This document shows positions 1 through 6,605 of a stretch of 10,181 nucleotides of DNA, piece after piece. Both the position numbers and the translations under genes were made by a program. The stretch is from DATFWK01 sp035259345 (GTDB lineage Bacteria > Actinomycetota > Thermoleophilia > Miltoncostaeales > Miltoncostaeaceae), in contig DATFWK010000230.1 of the NCBI GenBank assembly GCA_035259345.1, forward strand, positions 1-10,181, in the 5' to 3' direction. The number at the start of each line of letters is the position of its first letter. Positions within the stretch are counted from its first letter, which is position 1. The notes under the pieces were generated by a model, which saw only the letters and a program-made list of their open reading frames with translations, was not told where the DNA came from and made no database searches.

Positions 1-2703
1 GCGCTCGCCCGCCGCAAGCGGGTTCACGGCGCCCATCGCGAGCCGCCGGCGCTCGAGGCCTTCGAGGCGCTCGGCGAGCTCCTCGGCAGATACCGGCTCG
101 CCCGGGTCGCCGGCCGGGGGTGGGCCGGCCTCGTTCGCCCGCTCAAGGGCCACGTGAAGCTCGACGTCGGCGGCGTGCGCCGCTTCCCCCGCTCCGCCGG
201 CCTCGGCCTCGGCGCGCTCGACCGCCGCCATCGCCGCGGCAAGCAATCGCTCCTGCTCCGCGACCAGGCGCCGCCGCTCGGCGAGCGCATCGGCAGCAGC
301 ATGGGCCCGGGGCGCCAGCGCTTCGGCGGCGGCGGCGAGCGCCGTAGCGACGCGACGGGGCACCTCGAGGTCCGCCGGCGCGACGTCCCGGCTTGCGACC
401 ACGCGGACGACGTCCAGTTCCGCGGCGACCTCGGCCGCCGCAGTGGCGGCAGCAGTGACCCGGGCCCGCGCGGCGGCCAGCTCGGCAGCCGCTCCGGCGT
501 GGCCGGCGGAAGCGGCGGCGGCCGCCTCCCGCGCTTCCGCGGCCTCGGCCTCGAGGCCGGCGAGGGAGGGCCCAACCGCCCTCACGGTGCCGTCCGCGGC
601 CTCGGCCTGGTCGCGCGCCGCACCGAGGCGGCGCTCCAGCTCGGCCCGCTCGACGCGCGCGTGCTCCGCGCGCTGGGCTTCCGCGTCGGCCTCGGCGCGG
701 AGCGCCGCCTGGCGGCGGCCATGTCGCGCGGCCGCCCGCTCGCTAGCCAGCGCGCGCCGGCGCGCCACCTCGAGCGCACGGGTGGCGGCCGCGGCGTCCG
801 CCTCGGCGCGCTCGACGTCGGTGCGCGCATCCCGCGCGGCGGCTGCAGCGTTGGCGTGCAGCGCCCGGCGGGCCCATTGGGCGCGCCCGGCCGAGAGCGT
901 CCCCTGAGCCGGGCGCAGCGCGTGCCCGTCGCGTGTGACGAACACGCCGGGATGCCCGGACGGCACGTCCTCGAGCGAGTCGACGAGCCACGCGTCGGCG
1001 AGCAGGCGCTCGAGGTGCGCCGCGGCCTCGTCCGATCGCGCCCGGACGAGCTCGGCGAGCCGCAGCGCCCCGGCCGGTCCGCTCGCGCGCTTGCGCGCCG
1101 GCGCGGGCACGATGGCCGCCTCGGCGCCGGACTCGATGAGGGCCCGCCCGTGCCGGAGGTCGCCTGCGATCGGCGCGTCGGCCAGGGCGCCCAGCGCGGC
1201 CGCGACGGCCCGCTCGAGCCCCGGCTCGACGTCGAGCGCGTCGCCGAGCACCGGGCCCGGCCCTTCCGACGGTCGCGAGGCGTGGCGCTCGGCCTCGGCG
1301 GCGGCCTCGCGCGCGCGCTCCCGGGCGGCGGCCAGCAGCGCCGCGGCGTCGGCCGCCTGGCCGGCGACGGCGGTGTGGCGCGCGACGTCACGGGCGGCGC
1401 GGCGCGCGGCGATGTCGGCCCTGCGATCGGCGCGCTCGAGCTCGCCGGCGGCCGGCTGGAGCGCGAGCTCGAGCTGTGCCAGGCGGCCGATCTCGTCCTG
1501 CGCGCGGGCGGCCAGCTCGTCCGCGGCCCGCCGCGCGGATGCCGCCTCCTCAAGCGAATGCCGTGCCGACGACAGGGCATCAACCGCGGTGCGGGCACGC
1601 GCGACCGCGTCGCGCTCGGCCGACTCGGCCGCGGGGGCCGCCGCCTGAGCCGCGGCCAGCGCCGTCTCGGCGGCGGCGCCCTCCTGCTCGAGCTCGGCGC
1701 CCTGCCGGCCCAGCTCAGCGATGCGCCCCGCAGCGCGCTCACGCGCTCCCTGGCGGCGGTCGATGCGGGCGGTGGCCTCCGCGACCCGCTCGGCGGCGAG
1801 CTCCGCACGTCCGGCGAGGCGCTCCGACGCGGCGCGCAGCGTCGCTCCGACGAGCTCGGCCTCCTCGGCCGCCGTCCCGGCCGCCTGGCGCCGCTCGCCT
1901 GCCGCCGCCCGGGACTCGCGGGCGGCCTCGAGAGCCCGCTGCAGCTCGTCGGCCGCCGCTCGCGCCGCCGAATGACGCTCCCGCGCCTGGCACAGCGCCT
2001 CGTCCGCCGCGCGGGCCACGGCCGCACGGGCGGCCTCGCGCATGGCGGTGATCTCGGCCTCGAGCGCATCCGCGCGCTCGGCCGCCCGCGCCTGACGGTC
2101 GAGTGCCCGGACCCGCGAAGTGAGCTCAGCGTCGAGATCGCGCGCGCGCTCGAGCCGATCGGCGACACGGGCGAGCTTCTGCTCGGCTCGCCGACGCCGC
2201 CGCTTCGCCACGCCGACGCCGGCCGCCTCGTCGATCATGGCCCGGCGCTCGGAGGGGCGACTCACGCAGAGCGCCTCGACCTGGCCCTGGCGGATGATGG
2301 CGAGGGAGTCGGGGCCGAGGCCGCGGGCGGCCAGGGCCTCCTGCATGTCGAGCAGCCGGCATCCCGTGCCGTTCACGCGGTAGGCGGCCTCCCCGGCCCT
2401 GGCGAGGCGCCGGGAGACGGCCAGCTCGGCCGGGCCCTCGGCCTGGCCGCCGGCCAGCTGCAGGATCACCTCCGCGGTAGCGGCCGGGGGCCGCGCGGGA
2501 CCGCCCTGGAACAGGACCTCGTGCATGCCGGGCGCGCGCAGGCGCGACGCGCGCTGCTCGCCGAGCGCCCAGACGACGGCCTCGGCGAGGTTGCTCTTGC
2601 CCGAGCCGTTCGGCCCCACGATGACGTTGACGCCCTCGCCGAGCTCCAGCGCGATCTCGCTCGCGAAGGACTTGAAGCCGCGGACGACGAGGCGGTGGAG
2701 CAT
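1..2703 (-). CDS. smc: Chromosome segregation ATPase SMC, N-terminal ~901 residues (C-terminal head cut by window edge)
   Basis: SMC forms a V-shaped homodimer that, with ScpA and ScpB, organises and separates bacterial chromosomes by ATP-driven DNA loop extrusion. The frame is open from an ATG at 2703 to base 1; I checked every codon and found no stop. The N-terminal head has the RGFKSF strand, Walker A GPNGSGKSN (residues 30–38), ALGEQ after it, and the Q-loop IIRQGQ (about 136–141). Residues about 165–475 and 605–885 are long Ala/Arg/Glu-rich coiled coils. A hinge lies between them (about 480–605: VEPGLERAV near its start, FVTRDG near its end). The last residues contain MGAVNPLA, the motif that normally opens the C-terminal head, so signature and Walker B motifs lie outside the window. 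Against a family length near 1,150–1,200, roughly 250–300 residues are missing. The start overlaps the rnc stop as TGATG, suggesting translational coupling. Confidence 0.95.
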   Translation of the reverse strand, partial: MLHRLVVRGFKSFASEIALELGEGVNVIVGPNGSGKSNLAEAVVWALGEQRASRLRAPGMHEVLFQGGPARPPAATAEVILQLAGGQAEGPAELAVSRRLARAGEAAYRVNGTGCRLLDMQEALAARGLGPDSLAIIRQGQVEALCVSRPSERRAMIDEAAGVGVAKRRRRRAEQKLARVADRLERARDLDAELTSRVRALDRQARAAERADALEAEITAMREAARAAVARAADEALCQARERHSAARAAADELQRALEAARESRAAAGERRQAAGTAAEEAELVGATLRAASERLAGRAELAAERVAEATARIDRRQGARERAAGRIAELGRQGAELEQEGAAAETALAAAQAAAPAAESAERDAVARARTAVDALSSARHSLEEAASARRAADELAARAQDEIGRLAQLELALQPAAGELERADRRADIAARRAARDVARHTAVAGQAADAAALLAAARERAREAAAEAERHASRPSEGPGPVLGDALDVEPGLERAVAAALGALADAPIAGDLRHGRALIESGAEAAIVPAPARKRASGPAGALRLAELVRARSDEAAAHLERLLADAWLVDSLEDVPSGHPGVFVTRDGHALRPAQGTLSAGRAQWARRALHANAAAAARDARTDVERAEADAAAATRALEVARRRALASERAAARHGRRQAALRAEADAEAQRAEHARVERAELERRLGAARDQAEAADGTVRAVGPSLAGLEAEAAEAREAAAAASAGHAGAAAELAAARARVTAAATAAAEVAAELDVVRVVASRDVAPADLEVPRRVATALAAAAEALAPRAHAAADALAERRRLVAEQERLLAAAMAAVERAEAEAGGAGEAAHAADVELHVALERANEAGPPPAGDPGEPVSAEELAERLEGLERRRLAMGAVNPLAAGER

Positions 2704-3365
2704 CAGCCCGGGTCCCCCTGGAGCGATTCCATGGCGACCTGTGCCGCGGCCTGCTCGGACGCCTGCTTCGAGGAGCCGCTGCCGCGCCCGAGCTCGCGGT
2801 CGCCGACCAACGCGCGGGTGGTGAACGTGCGCGCGTGTGGAGGTCCCTCGGTTGCGACGAGCTCGTAGCGCAATTCGACGCGCCGGCGCGCGGCCTCCTC
2901 CTGGAGCGCAGTCTTGGGGTCTCGCCGGCCGGGCGTCGCGGTCGCGATCGCCTCCCCGAAGGCGAGGACGACGGCCGGGTCGGTCGCCTCCGCGCCGAGG
3001 TCGAGCCAGCACGCGCCGATCAGGGCCTCGACCAGGGCGGCCTGAACGCTCGTCTGCTCGGACATCGCCCGTGCCGGGTCGCGATGCCGCGCCGGGGCCG
3101 CCCGGACGAAACGCCCTGGCAGCCCCAGGCTGCGCGCGACCTCCGCGCAGGCCTCGCGGCCGACCACCTGCTGGCGCATCCAGGCGAGGTCGCCCTCGGT
3201 CGCCGCCGGGTGATCCGCAAGGAGCCGGGCTGTCACCGCGAGCTGGAGCACGCTGTCGCCGAGCAGCTCCAGCCGCTCGTAGGATTGGTGCCGCGGACCG
3301 GCCCAGCTGCGGTGGGTGACCGTCTCCCGCCGCCGTCCCGGATCGAGGCGCTCACGCAGGTCCAG
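2703..3365 (-). CDS. rnc: Ribonuclease III; start codon uncertain (no ATG/GTG/TTG available)
   Basis: RNase III cuts double-stranded RNA, including rRNA precursors. From a CTG at 3365 the product is 220 residues (E. coli protein 226). The signature ERLELLGDS (30–38) supplies the acidic residues equivalent to E. coli Glu38, Glu41 and Asp45. VEALIGACWLD holds the catalytic Glu (113), but the usual Asp three residues earlier is Ala110. Residues about 149–216 form a dsRNA-binding domain ending SSKQASEQAAAQVA. The frame stays open upstream to a stop at 3543–3545, deep inside acpP, without any ATG, GTG or TTG. The first canonical start is GTG 3251, which is the Val just after LLGDS and would delete the catalytic signature. 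Homology-like sequence (LLDLRERL, THRSWA) begins close to CTG 3365, so I place the start there tentatively, 37 bp after acpP. The stop overlaps the smc start. Identity is firm; the start is not. Confidence 0.88.
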   Translation of the reverse strand: MDLRERLDPGRRRETVTHRSWAGPRHQSYERLELLGDSVLQLAVTARLLADHPAATEGDLAWMRQQVVGREACAEVARSLGLPGRFVRAAPARHRDPARAMSEQTSVQAALVEALIGACWLDLGAEATDPAVVLAFGEAIATATPGRRDPKTALQEEAARRRVELRYELVATEGPPHARTFTTRALVGDRELGRGSGSSKQASEQAAAQVAMESLQGDPG

Positions 3366-3402
3366 GAGCGACGGTCCCGGCTCGGCGCCTGCCGCGTGGT
3401 CG

Positions 3403-3648
3403 TCAGCTTGCGGCGTGTGCGATGACGTAGTCGACGGCGTCCCCCACCGTCGAGATCTTCTCCGCGTCCTCGTCGGGGATCTTGAGCTTGAAGCGGTCTT
3501 CCATCTCCATGATGAGCTCGACGAGGTCGAGCGAGTCGGCGTTCAGGTCCTCCTGGAAGGACGCCTCCTCACGAACCTCGTCGGGCTCGACTCCGAGCTG
3601 CTCGACGAGGATCTGCCGGATGTCGTCCACCACCTTGTCTCGCTCCAC
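3403..3648 (-). CDS. acpP: Acyl carrier protein
   Basis: ACP carries growing acyl chains on a 4'-phosphopantetheine arm during type II fatty acid synthesis in the cytoplasm. The product is 81 residues and strongly acidic, the usual size. It has the family hallmark NADSLDLVELIM, in which Ser39 is the phosphopantetheine attachment site, followed by the helix III/IV segment EDRFKLKIPDEDAEKI. The start is a GTG at 3648, with an AAGGGAG Shine–Dalgarno-like stretch four bases upstream. It follows plsX after 63 bp. PlsX uses acyl-ACP, so the two are a functional pair, and coaD in the same array makes the CoA precursor of the ACP prosthetic group. The rnc coding region begins a few dozen bases downstream. 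Confidence 0.97.
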   Translation of the reverse strand: MERDKVVDDIRQILVEQLGVEPDEVREEASFQEDLNADSLDLVELIMEMEDRFKLKIPDEDAEKISTVGDAVDYVIAHAAS

Positions 3649-3711
3649 TCCGCTCCCTTCCGAGCCAGCGCGCTATCGGTGCGGTCACGCTACCAGCGAA
3701 GACGGACACCA

Positions 3712-4713
3712 TCACGCGTCCACGGGGACCGCGAGGCCGGCCTCGACCGCCTCGAGCATGCCCTCGCCCACCCCGCGCGCGGCCAGCCGGATCGCGTTCG
3801 CGATGCCCCGCCCGTTCGAGTTCCCGTGGGCGATCACGACCAGCCCGCGCACGCCGAGCAGGAACGCCCCACCGGTGGTCTCCTCGTTGAAGCGGTGGCG
3901 CAGCTCGCGAAGCAGCGGACGTGCCAGGAGGCCGGCGGCGCGCCCCCGCAGGCTGCGCTCGAACGTCCCCCGGATCTCGCTGAACAGCATCTCCCCCGCG
4001 CCCTCGTAGAGCTTGAGGGCCACGTTGCCGGTGAAGCCGTCCGTGACCACCACGTCCACGAGGCCCTTGGGGATGTCGCGGCCCTCGACGTTGCCGACGA
4101 AACCCGGCGTCCCGTCCATCGCGGCGAACGCGGCCTGCACCAGCTCGCTGCCCTTGCCGGCCTCCTCGCCGATCGAGAGCAGCCCGACGCGCGGCTCGGG
4201 GATGCCCAGCACGTCCGCGGCCATGATGCGGCCCATGAGCGCGAACTGAGGGAGGTACTCCGGGCGGGTATCGGCGTTCGCGCCCACGTCGATCAGCGTC
4301 ACGGGGCCCCGGGCGCTCGGCACGACCACCGCGATGCCCGGGCGGATGACGCCGGGGATGCGCCGGAGGTGCAGGGTCGCCGCGGCCATCATCGCGCCGG
4401 TGTTGCCGGCCGACACGACGGCTCGCGCGCGACCCTCGGCGAGCAGCCGGCAGGCGACCACCAGCGACGACGCCGGCTTGGCGCGCACGGCGCGGGCGCC
4501 CTCCTCGTCGGACTTGATCACGTCCGGCGCCTCGACGATCTCGATGAGCTTGCCGCCGCCGTGGCCCTGCGCGTCGAGCTCGCGCCGAAGGGCCTGCGAG
4601 TCGCCGGTGAGGATGACGTGGACGCCGGCCTCGGCGGCCTCGAGGGCGCCTCGGACCGGCTCGGCGGGCGCGCGGTCACCGCCCATCCCGTCGAGCGCGA
4701 CGGTCGGGCTCAT
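3712..4713 (-). CDS. plsX: Phosphate acyltransferase PlsX
   Basis: PlsX converts acyl-ACP and inorganic phosphate to acyl-phosphate, the acyl donor for PlsY in phosphatidic acid synthesis; it is a peripheral membrane enzyme. The 333-residue product matches the usual length of about 330. Family motifs run in order: ALDGMGGD near the N-terminus, VVSAGNTGAM, LIDVGANAD, GLLSIGEEAGKG, GNVEGRDIP, VVTDGFTGNVALK and, near the C-terminus, VIAHGNSNGRGI. I chose ATG 4713 because it gives the standard MSPTVALDGMGGD beginning, 28 bp after the rpmF stop. A GTG three codons upstream is also in frame, and a longer reading to 4773 would overlap rpmF. No strong ribosome binding site precedes the chosen start, so coupling to rpmF translation is possible. 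Confidence 0.96.
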   Translation of the reverse strand: MSPTVALDGMGGDRAPAEPVRGALEAAEAGVHVILTGDSQALRRELDAQGHGGGKLIEIVEAPDVIKSDEEGARAVRAKPASSLVVACRLLAEGRARAVVSAGNTGAMMAAATLHLRRIPGVIRPGIAVVVPSARGPVTLIDVGANADTRPEYLPQFALMGRIMAADVLGIPEPRVGLLSIGEEAGKGSELVQAAFAAMDGTPGFVGNVEGRDIPKGLVDVVVTDGFTGNVALKLYEGAGEMLFSEIRGTFERSLRGRAAGLLARPLLRELRHRFNEETTGGAFLLGVRGLVVIAHGNSNGRGIANAIRLAARGVGEGMLEAVEAGLAVPVDA

Positions 4714-4741
4714 GCCCGCCACCGCGCCGCGCCGCGTCGCA

Positions 4742-4921
4742 CTAGTCGCCGACGTCGACGACCGGCCGCCCACGGTAGTAGCCGCACACCACGCAGACGT
4801 GGTGCGGCCGGACGGGGCTGCCGCAGCGCGGACAGCGCCCGAGGCGCGCGGCCTCGATGCCGTGCGTGGCGCGACGGGTGTCGCGACGCTGGCGGGAGGT
4901 CTTGCGCTTCGGAACGGCCAT
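4742..4921 (-). CDS. rpmF: 50S ribosomal protein L32, zinc-ribbon (four-Cys) form
   Basis: L32 is a small protein of the large ribosomal subunit. The product is 59 residues and begins MAVPKRKTSRQRRDTRR, the typical basic N-terminus. Two CxxC pairs (Cys30/33 in CPRC and Cys43/46 in CVVC) form the zinc ribbon, followed by CGYYRGR. The ATG at 4921 is preceded by GAGGAG (4926–4931) with four bases between, which supports this start over a longer upstream reading. It follows yceD by 74 bp. The yceD–rpmF–plsX order is a widely conserved bacterial arrangement. Because this is the zinc-binding form, a Cys-lacking paralogue for zinc starvation could exist elsewhere, but none is in the window. Confidence 0.97.
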   Translation of the reverse strand: MAVPKRKTSRQRRDTRRATHGIEAARLGRCPRCGSPVRPHHVCVVCGYYRGRPVVDVGD

Positions 4922-4954
4922 TTGGCTCCTCGAGATGGACGAGTGGGCCGCGGA

Positions 4955-4960
4955 AGGGTA
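4955..4960 (-). promoter_or_regulatory. Possible -10 hexamer (TACCCT) upstream of rpmF
   Basis: The gap between yceD and rpmF is one of the two longest inside the array. On the minus strand it contains TACCCT, which fits the TAnnnT pattern of actinobacterial -10 elements and lies about 34 bases before the rpmF start codon. No convincing -35 is seen at the expected distance; that stretch is only alternating GC. It would allow rpmF–plsX–acpP to be transcribed separately from the upstream genes. This is a weak pattern match. Confidence 0.22.
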
Positions 4961-4982
4961 GCGGGATCGCGCGCGGCGCGCC

Positions 4983-4997
4983 AGCGCCGGCGGCGCT
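4983..4997 (-). repeat. Short perfect inverted repeat over the yceD stop codon
   Basis: AGCGCC and GGCGCT form a six-base-pair stem with a three-base centre, and the arm at 4992–4997 includes two bases of the yceD TAG stop. In RNA it would make a small GC-rich hairpin at the end of yceD. No run of U follows on the minus strand, so it does not look like a standard intrinsic terminator. It could slow or attenuate transcription before rpmF, or be chance in such GC-rich DNA. Confidence 0.3.
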
Positions 4998-5586
4998 AGG
5001 TGGGGTCGGTCGACCCCTCCCCGTTCGACCCGCCGAGCCGTGCCGCCAGGTCGGCGAGCGGCGCCCAGCGGGGGTCTCCCGGCACCGGCTCGTGACCGCA
5101 CGACTCGCCGTCTCGGCGCGCGCCGCAGACCGGGCAGAGGCCCTGGCACTCCTCCCGGCAGACGATCACCGCCGGCAGCTGCTCGACGAGGGCGTCCCTG
5201 GCCATGGCGGCGAGGTCGAGGATCTCGCCGTCCAGGTACTCGCAGTCGAGGTCCTCGTCGAACTCCGAGGCCGGGCCGCGGCCGAACGCCGCGAAGTCGC
5301 GCGTGTCGACGAGCACCGGCACGCGGGCCTCCTCGAGGCAGCGCCAGCAGGGGCCGACGAGGTCGGCGGCGAGGCGCAGCCGGAAGTGGCGCCCCGAGGC
5401 GGACTGGGAGACCTCGATCCAGGCGACGGGCTCGTGCGGGTCGGCCCGGTAGCGCTGGCCGCCGATCATCACGTCCTCGATCGGCACCGGCCGCTCGAGC
5501 ACGCGCGCGGCGCCGGGGGCGAGATCCAGCGTGCGGAGGTCGATCGCCGCGGACCCGCCGTCGCCGGCAGGGTCGCGGCCGCTCAT
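4996..5586 (-). CDS. yceD: YceD family (DUF177) protein
   Basis: This family sits next to rpmF in most bacteria. In plants and E. coli it has been linked to 23S rRNA processing or accumulation and ribosome biogenesis, but the biochemical activity is unsettled. The product is 196 residues. The central GPCWRCLEEA motif (Cys80 and Cys83) is the family's first conserved Cys pair. The later CREECQGLCPVCG motif (Cys143, 147, 151, 154) is its second, and Cys163 follows, so a zinc site is likely. An acidic segment SEFDEDLDCEYLDGE lies between. The ATG at 5586 overlaps the preceding gene's stop as ATGA, which fixes the start and implies coupled translation. The N-terminal 15 residues and the C-terminal tail are low-complexity and probably disordered. 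Confidence 0.93.
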   Translation of the reverse strand: MSGRDPAGDGGSAAIDLRTLDLAPGAARVLERPVPIEDVMIGGQRYRADPHEPVAWIEVSQSASGRHFRLRLAADLVGPCWRCLEEARVPVLVDTRDFAAFGRGPASEFDEDLDCEYLDGEILDLAAMARDALVEQLPAVIVCREECQGLCPVCGARRDGESCGHEPVPGDPRWAPLADLAARLGGSNGEGSTDPT

Positions 5587-6086
5587 CCCGGGGTCGAGGA
5601 GGAGATCGGCTCGGGGATCGCCTGGCCGGTCGCGTCCGTTGTGCCCCTGCCCTGCAGGCGCTCGCGCCCGCGCTGGACGGCCGCGAGGAACTTGCCGAGG
5701 TTCACCTCGAGCGTCGAGAGCACCTCGTCGGCGTAGTCCTCCGCGCCCAGGCGCACCTCGCGCTCGCGGATGCGGGCCTCCTCGAGGATCTGGGCGGCCT
5801 CGCGCTCGGCCAGCTTCACGATCTCCTGCTCGCTGGCCTGCTGGGTCGCGGCCTCGCGCGCCTCGGCGCCGATGCGCTCGGACTCGCGCTTGGCCTCGTT
5901 GAGCATCTCCTGACGCTCCTTGACGATCCAGCGTGACTGCTTGATCTCCTCGGGGATGACCGCGCGCATCTGGTCCAGCAGCTCGTAGATCGCCTCACGG
6001 TCGATCGCGACCTTGTCCGAGAACGGGACCGCGCGCGCGTTGTGCACGAGGTCGTCCAGCTTGTCGATCAGCGCAAGTACGTCCAC
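5583..6086 (-). CDS. SepIVA/DivIVA-like coiled-coil protein
   Basis: The product is 167 residues: a short N-terminal segment MDVLALIDKLDDLV, then PFSDKVAIDREAIYELLDQMR, then a long charged coiled coil from about residue 45 to 140 rich in Ala, Glu and Arg, and a short Ser/Pro/Gly-rich tail. There is no signal peptide or membrane segment. Such proteins are often labelled DivIVA-like or, misleadingly, ATP synthase subunit b, because of the coiled coil. In mycobacteria the gene next to yceD/rnc encodes SepIVA, an essential septum and intracellular-membrane-domain protein. The same neighbourhood here (coaD on one side, yceD on the other) suggests an orthologue or relative, though this one is shorter than I recall for mycobacterial SepIVA (about 245). 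The GTG start at 6086 has an AGGAGG ribosome binding site. It overlaps yceD by four bases. The role in growth or division is inferred from context. Confidence 0.85.
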   Translation of the reverse strand: MDVLALIDKLDDLVHNARAVPFSDKVAIDREAIYELLDQMRAVIPEEIKQSRWIVKERQEMLNEAKRESERIGAEAREAATQQASEQEIVKLAEREAAQILEEARIREREVRLGAEDYADEVLSTLEVNLGKFLAAVQRGRERLQGRGTTDATGQAIPEPISSSTPG

Positions 6087-6090
6087 AAGG

Positions 6091-6096
6091 CCTCCT
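6091..6096 (-). promoter_or_regulatory. Strong ribosome binding site (AGGAGG) for the SepIVA-like gene
   Basis: A perfect AGGAGG on the minus strand ends four bases before the GTG at 6086. It lies in the 12-bp gap after the coaD stop. It decides the start codon and suggests this gene is translated independently of coaD. Confidence 0.75.
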
Positions 6097-6098
6097 CG

Positions 6099-6605
6099 TC
6101 AGCGGCTCCCCGGCGCGCCGAACCGCTGGGCGAGCGCGGCGGCGACGTGCGGCGGGACCCAGCTCTCCACCGGGCCACCCCACGCCGCGATCTCGCGCAC
6201 GCCGCTCGAGCTCAGAAAGCTGAACTTTGCCGACGCCGGCAGGTACACCGTCTCGATCTCCGGGGCCAGTCGCTTGTTGATCTGCGCCATCTGGAACTCG
6301 TGATCGAAGTCCGAGATGGCCCTCATTCCCTTCACGAGCGCGCGGGCGCCACACCGGCGCGCGAACTCCGTAACCAGGGTATTGAAGCCCTCCACCCTGA
6401 CGTTGTCCAGATGAGCGACGCTCTCGCGGACGAACGCCACCCGGTCTTCGGCCGAGAACATGGGCTCCTTGCGCGTCGAGGCCATGGCCACGCCGACGAT
6501 CAGCTGGTCGAACAGCACGGCCGCGCGCTCGACGATGTCCAGGTGCCCGAGCGTCACCGGGTCGTACGTCCCGGGGCAGAGCGCCGTCCGCGCGGAGTCG
6601 CTCAC
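6099..6605 (-). CDS. coaD: Phosphopantetheine adenylyltransferase
   Basis: CoaD transfers AMP from ATP to 4'-phosphopantetheine, giving dephospho-CoA, the penultimate step of CoA synthesis. The product is 168 residues, near the usual 160. The nucleotidyltransferase signature PGTYDPVTLGHLDIV is at 11–25, with the T/HxGH motif at 18–21. STRKEPMFSAEDR follows at 43–55, KGMRAISDFDHEFQMA at 92–107 contacts the substrates, and SSSGVREIA (132–140) is the C-terminal ISSS-type motif. The start is a GTG at 6605 overlapping the rsmD stop as GTGA, so the pair is translationally coupled. rsmD–coaD adjacency is a common conserved arrangement in bacteria. Confidence 0.97.
   Translation of the reverse strand: MSDSARTALCPGTYDPVTLGHLDIVERAAVLFDQLIVGVAMASTRKEPMFSAEDRVAFVRESVAHLDNVRVEGFNTLVTEFARRCGARALVKGMRAISDFDHEFQMAQINKRLAPEIETVYLPASAKFSFLSSSGVREIAAWGGPVESWVPPHVAAALAQRFGAPGSR

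Noticed and set aside
300..2100. Repeated GCCTCGGCC/CTCGAG-like words suggesting a repeat array
   Set aside because: They are irregular in spacing and explained by Ala-Glu-Arg-rich coiled-coil codons of smc under strong GC bias; they are not unit repeats or a CRISPR array.
582..2168. A 528-codon minus-strand frame inside smc
   Set aside because: It is in a different frame from the SMC Walker A and hinge motifs, is Arg/Pro/Ser-rich, and is fully overlapped by the true smc frame.
154..2868. A 904-codon open frame on the plus strand, antisense to smc
   Set aside because: It is codon-aligned with smc on the other strand. In this GC-rich DNA the frame stays open because TTA, CTA and TCA codons are avoided in smc. 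Its translation shows no recognisable family, and smc is certain from its motifs.
3649..3711. Possible acpP promoter in the plsX–acpP gap (a TAGCGT word on the minus strand)
   Set aside because: TAGCGT fits TAnnnT but no -35 lies at a suitable distance, and such a word is common by chance. The gap also holds the acpP ribosome binding site and nothing else I can support.
4714..4773. An upstream extension of plsX to 4773
   Set aside because: It would overlap rpmF by about 30 bp and add residues unlike PlsX N-termini; MSPTVALDGMGGD from 4713 is the expected beginning.
3316..5736. An 806-codon plus-strand open frame across acpP to yceD
   Set aside because: It covers five clearly coded minus-strand genes and gaps between them; its composition is that expected of shadow translation at high GC.
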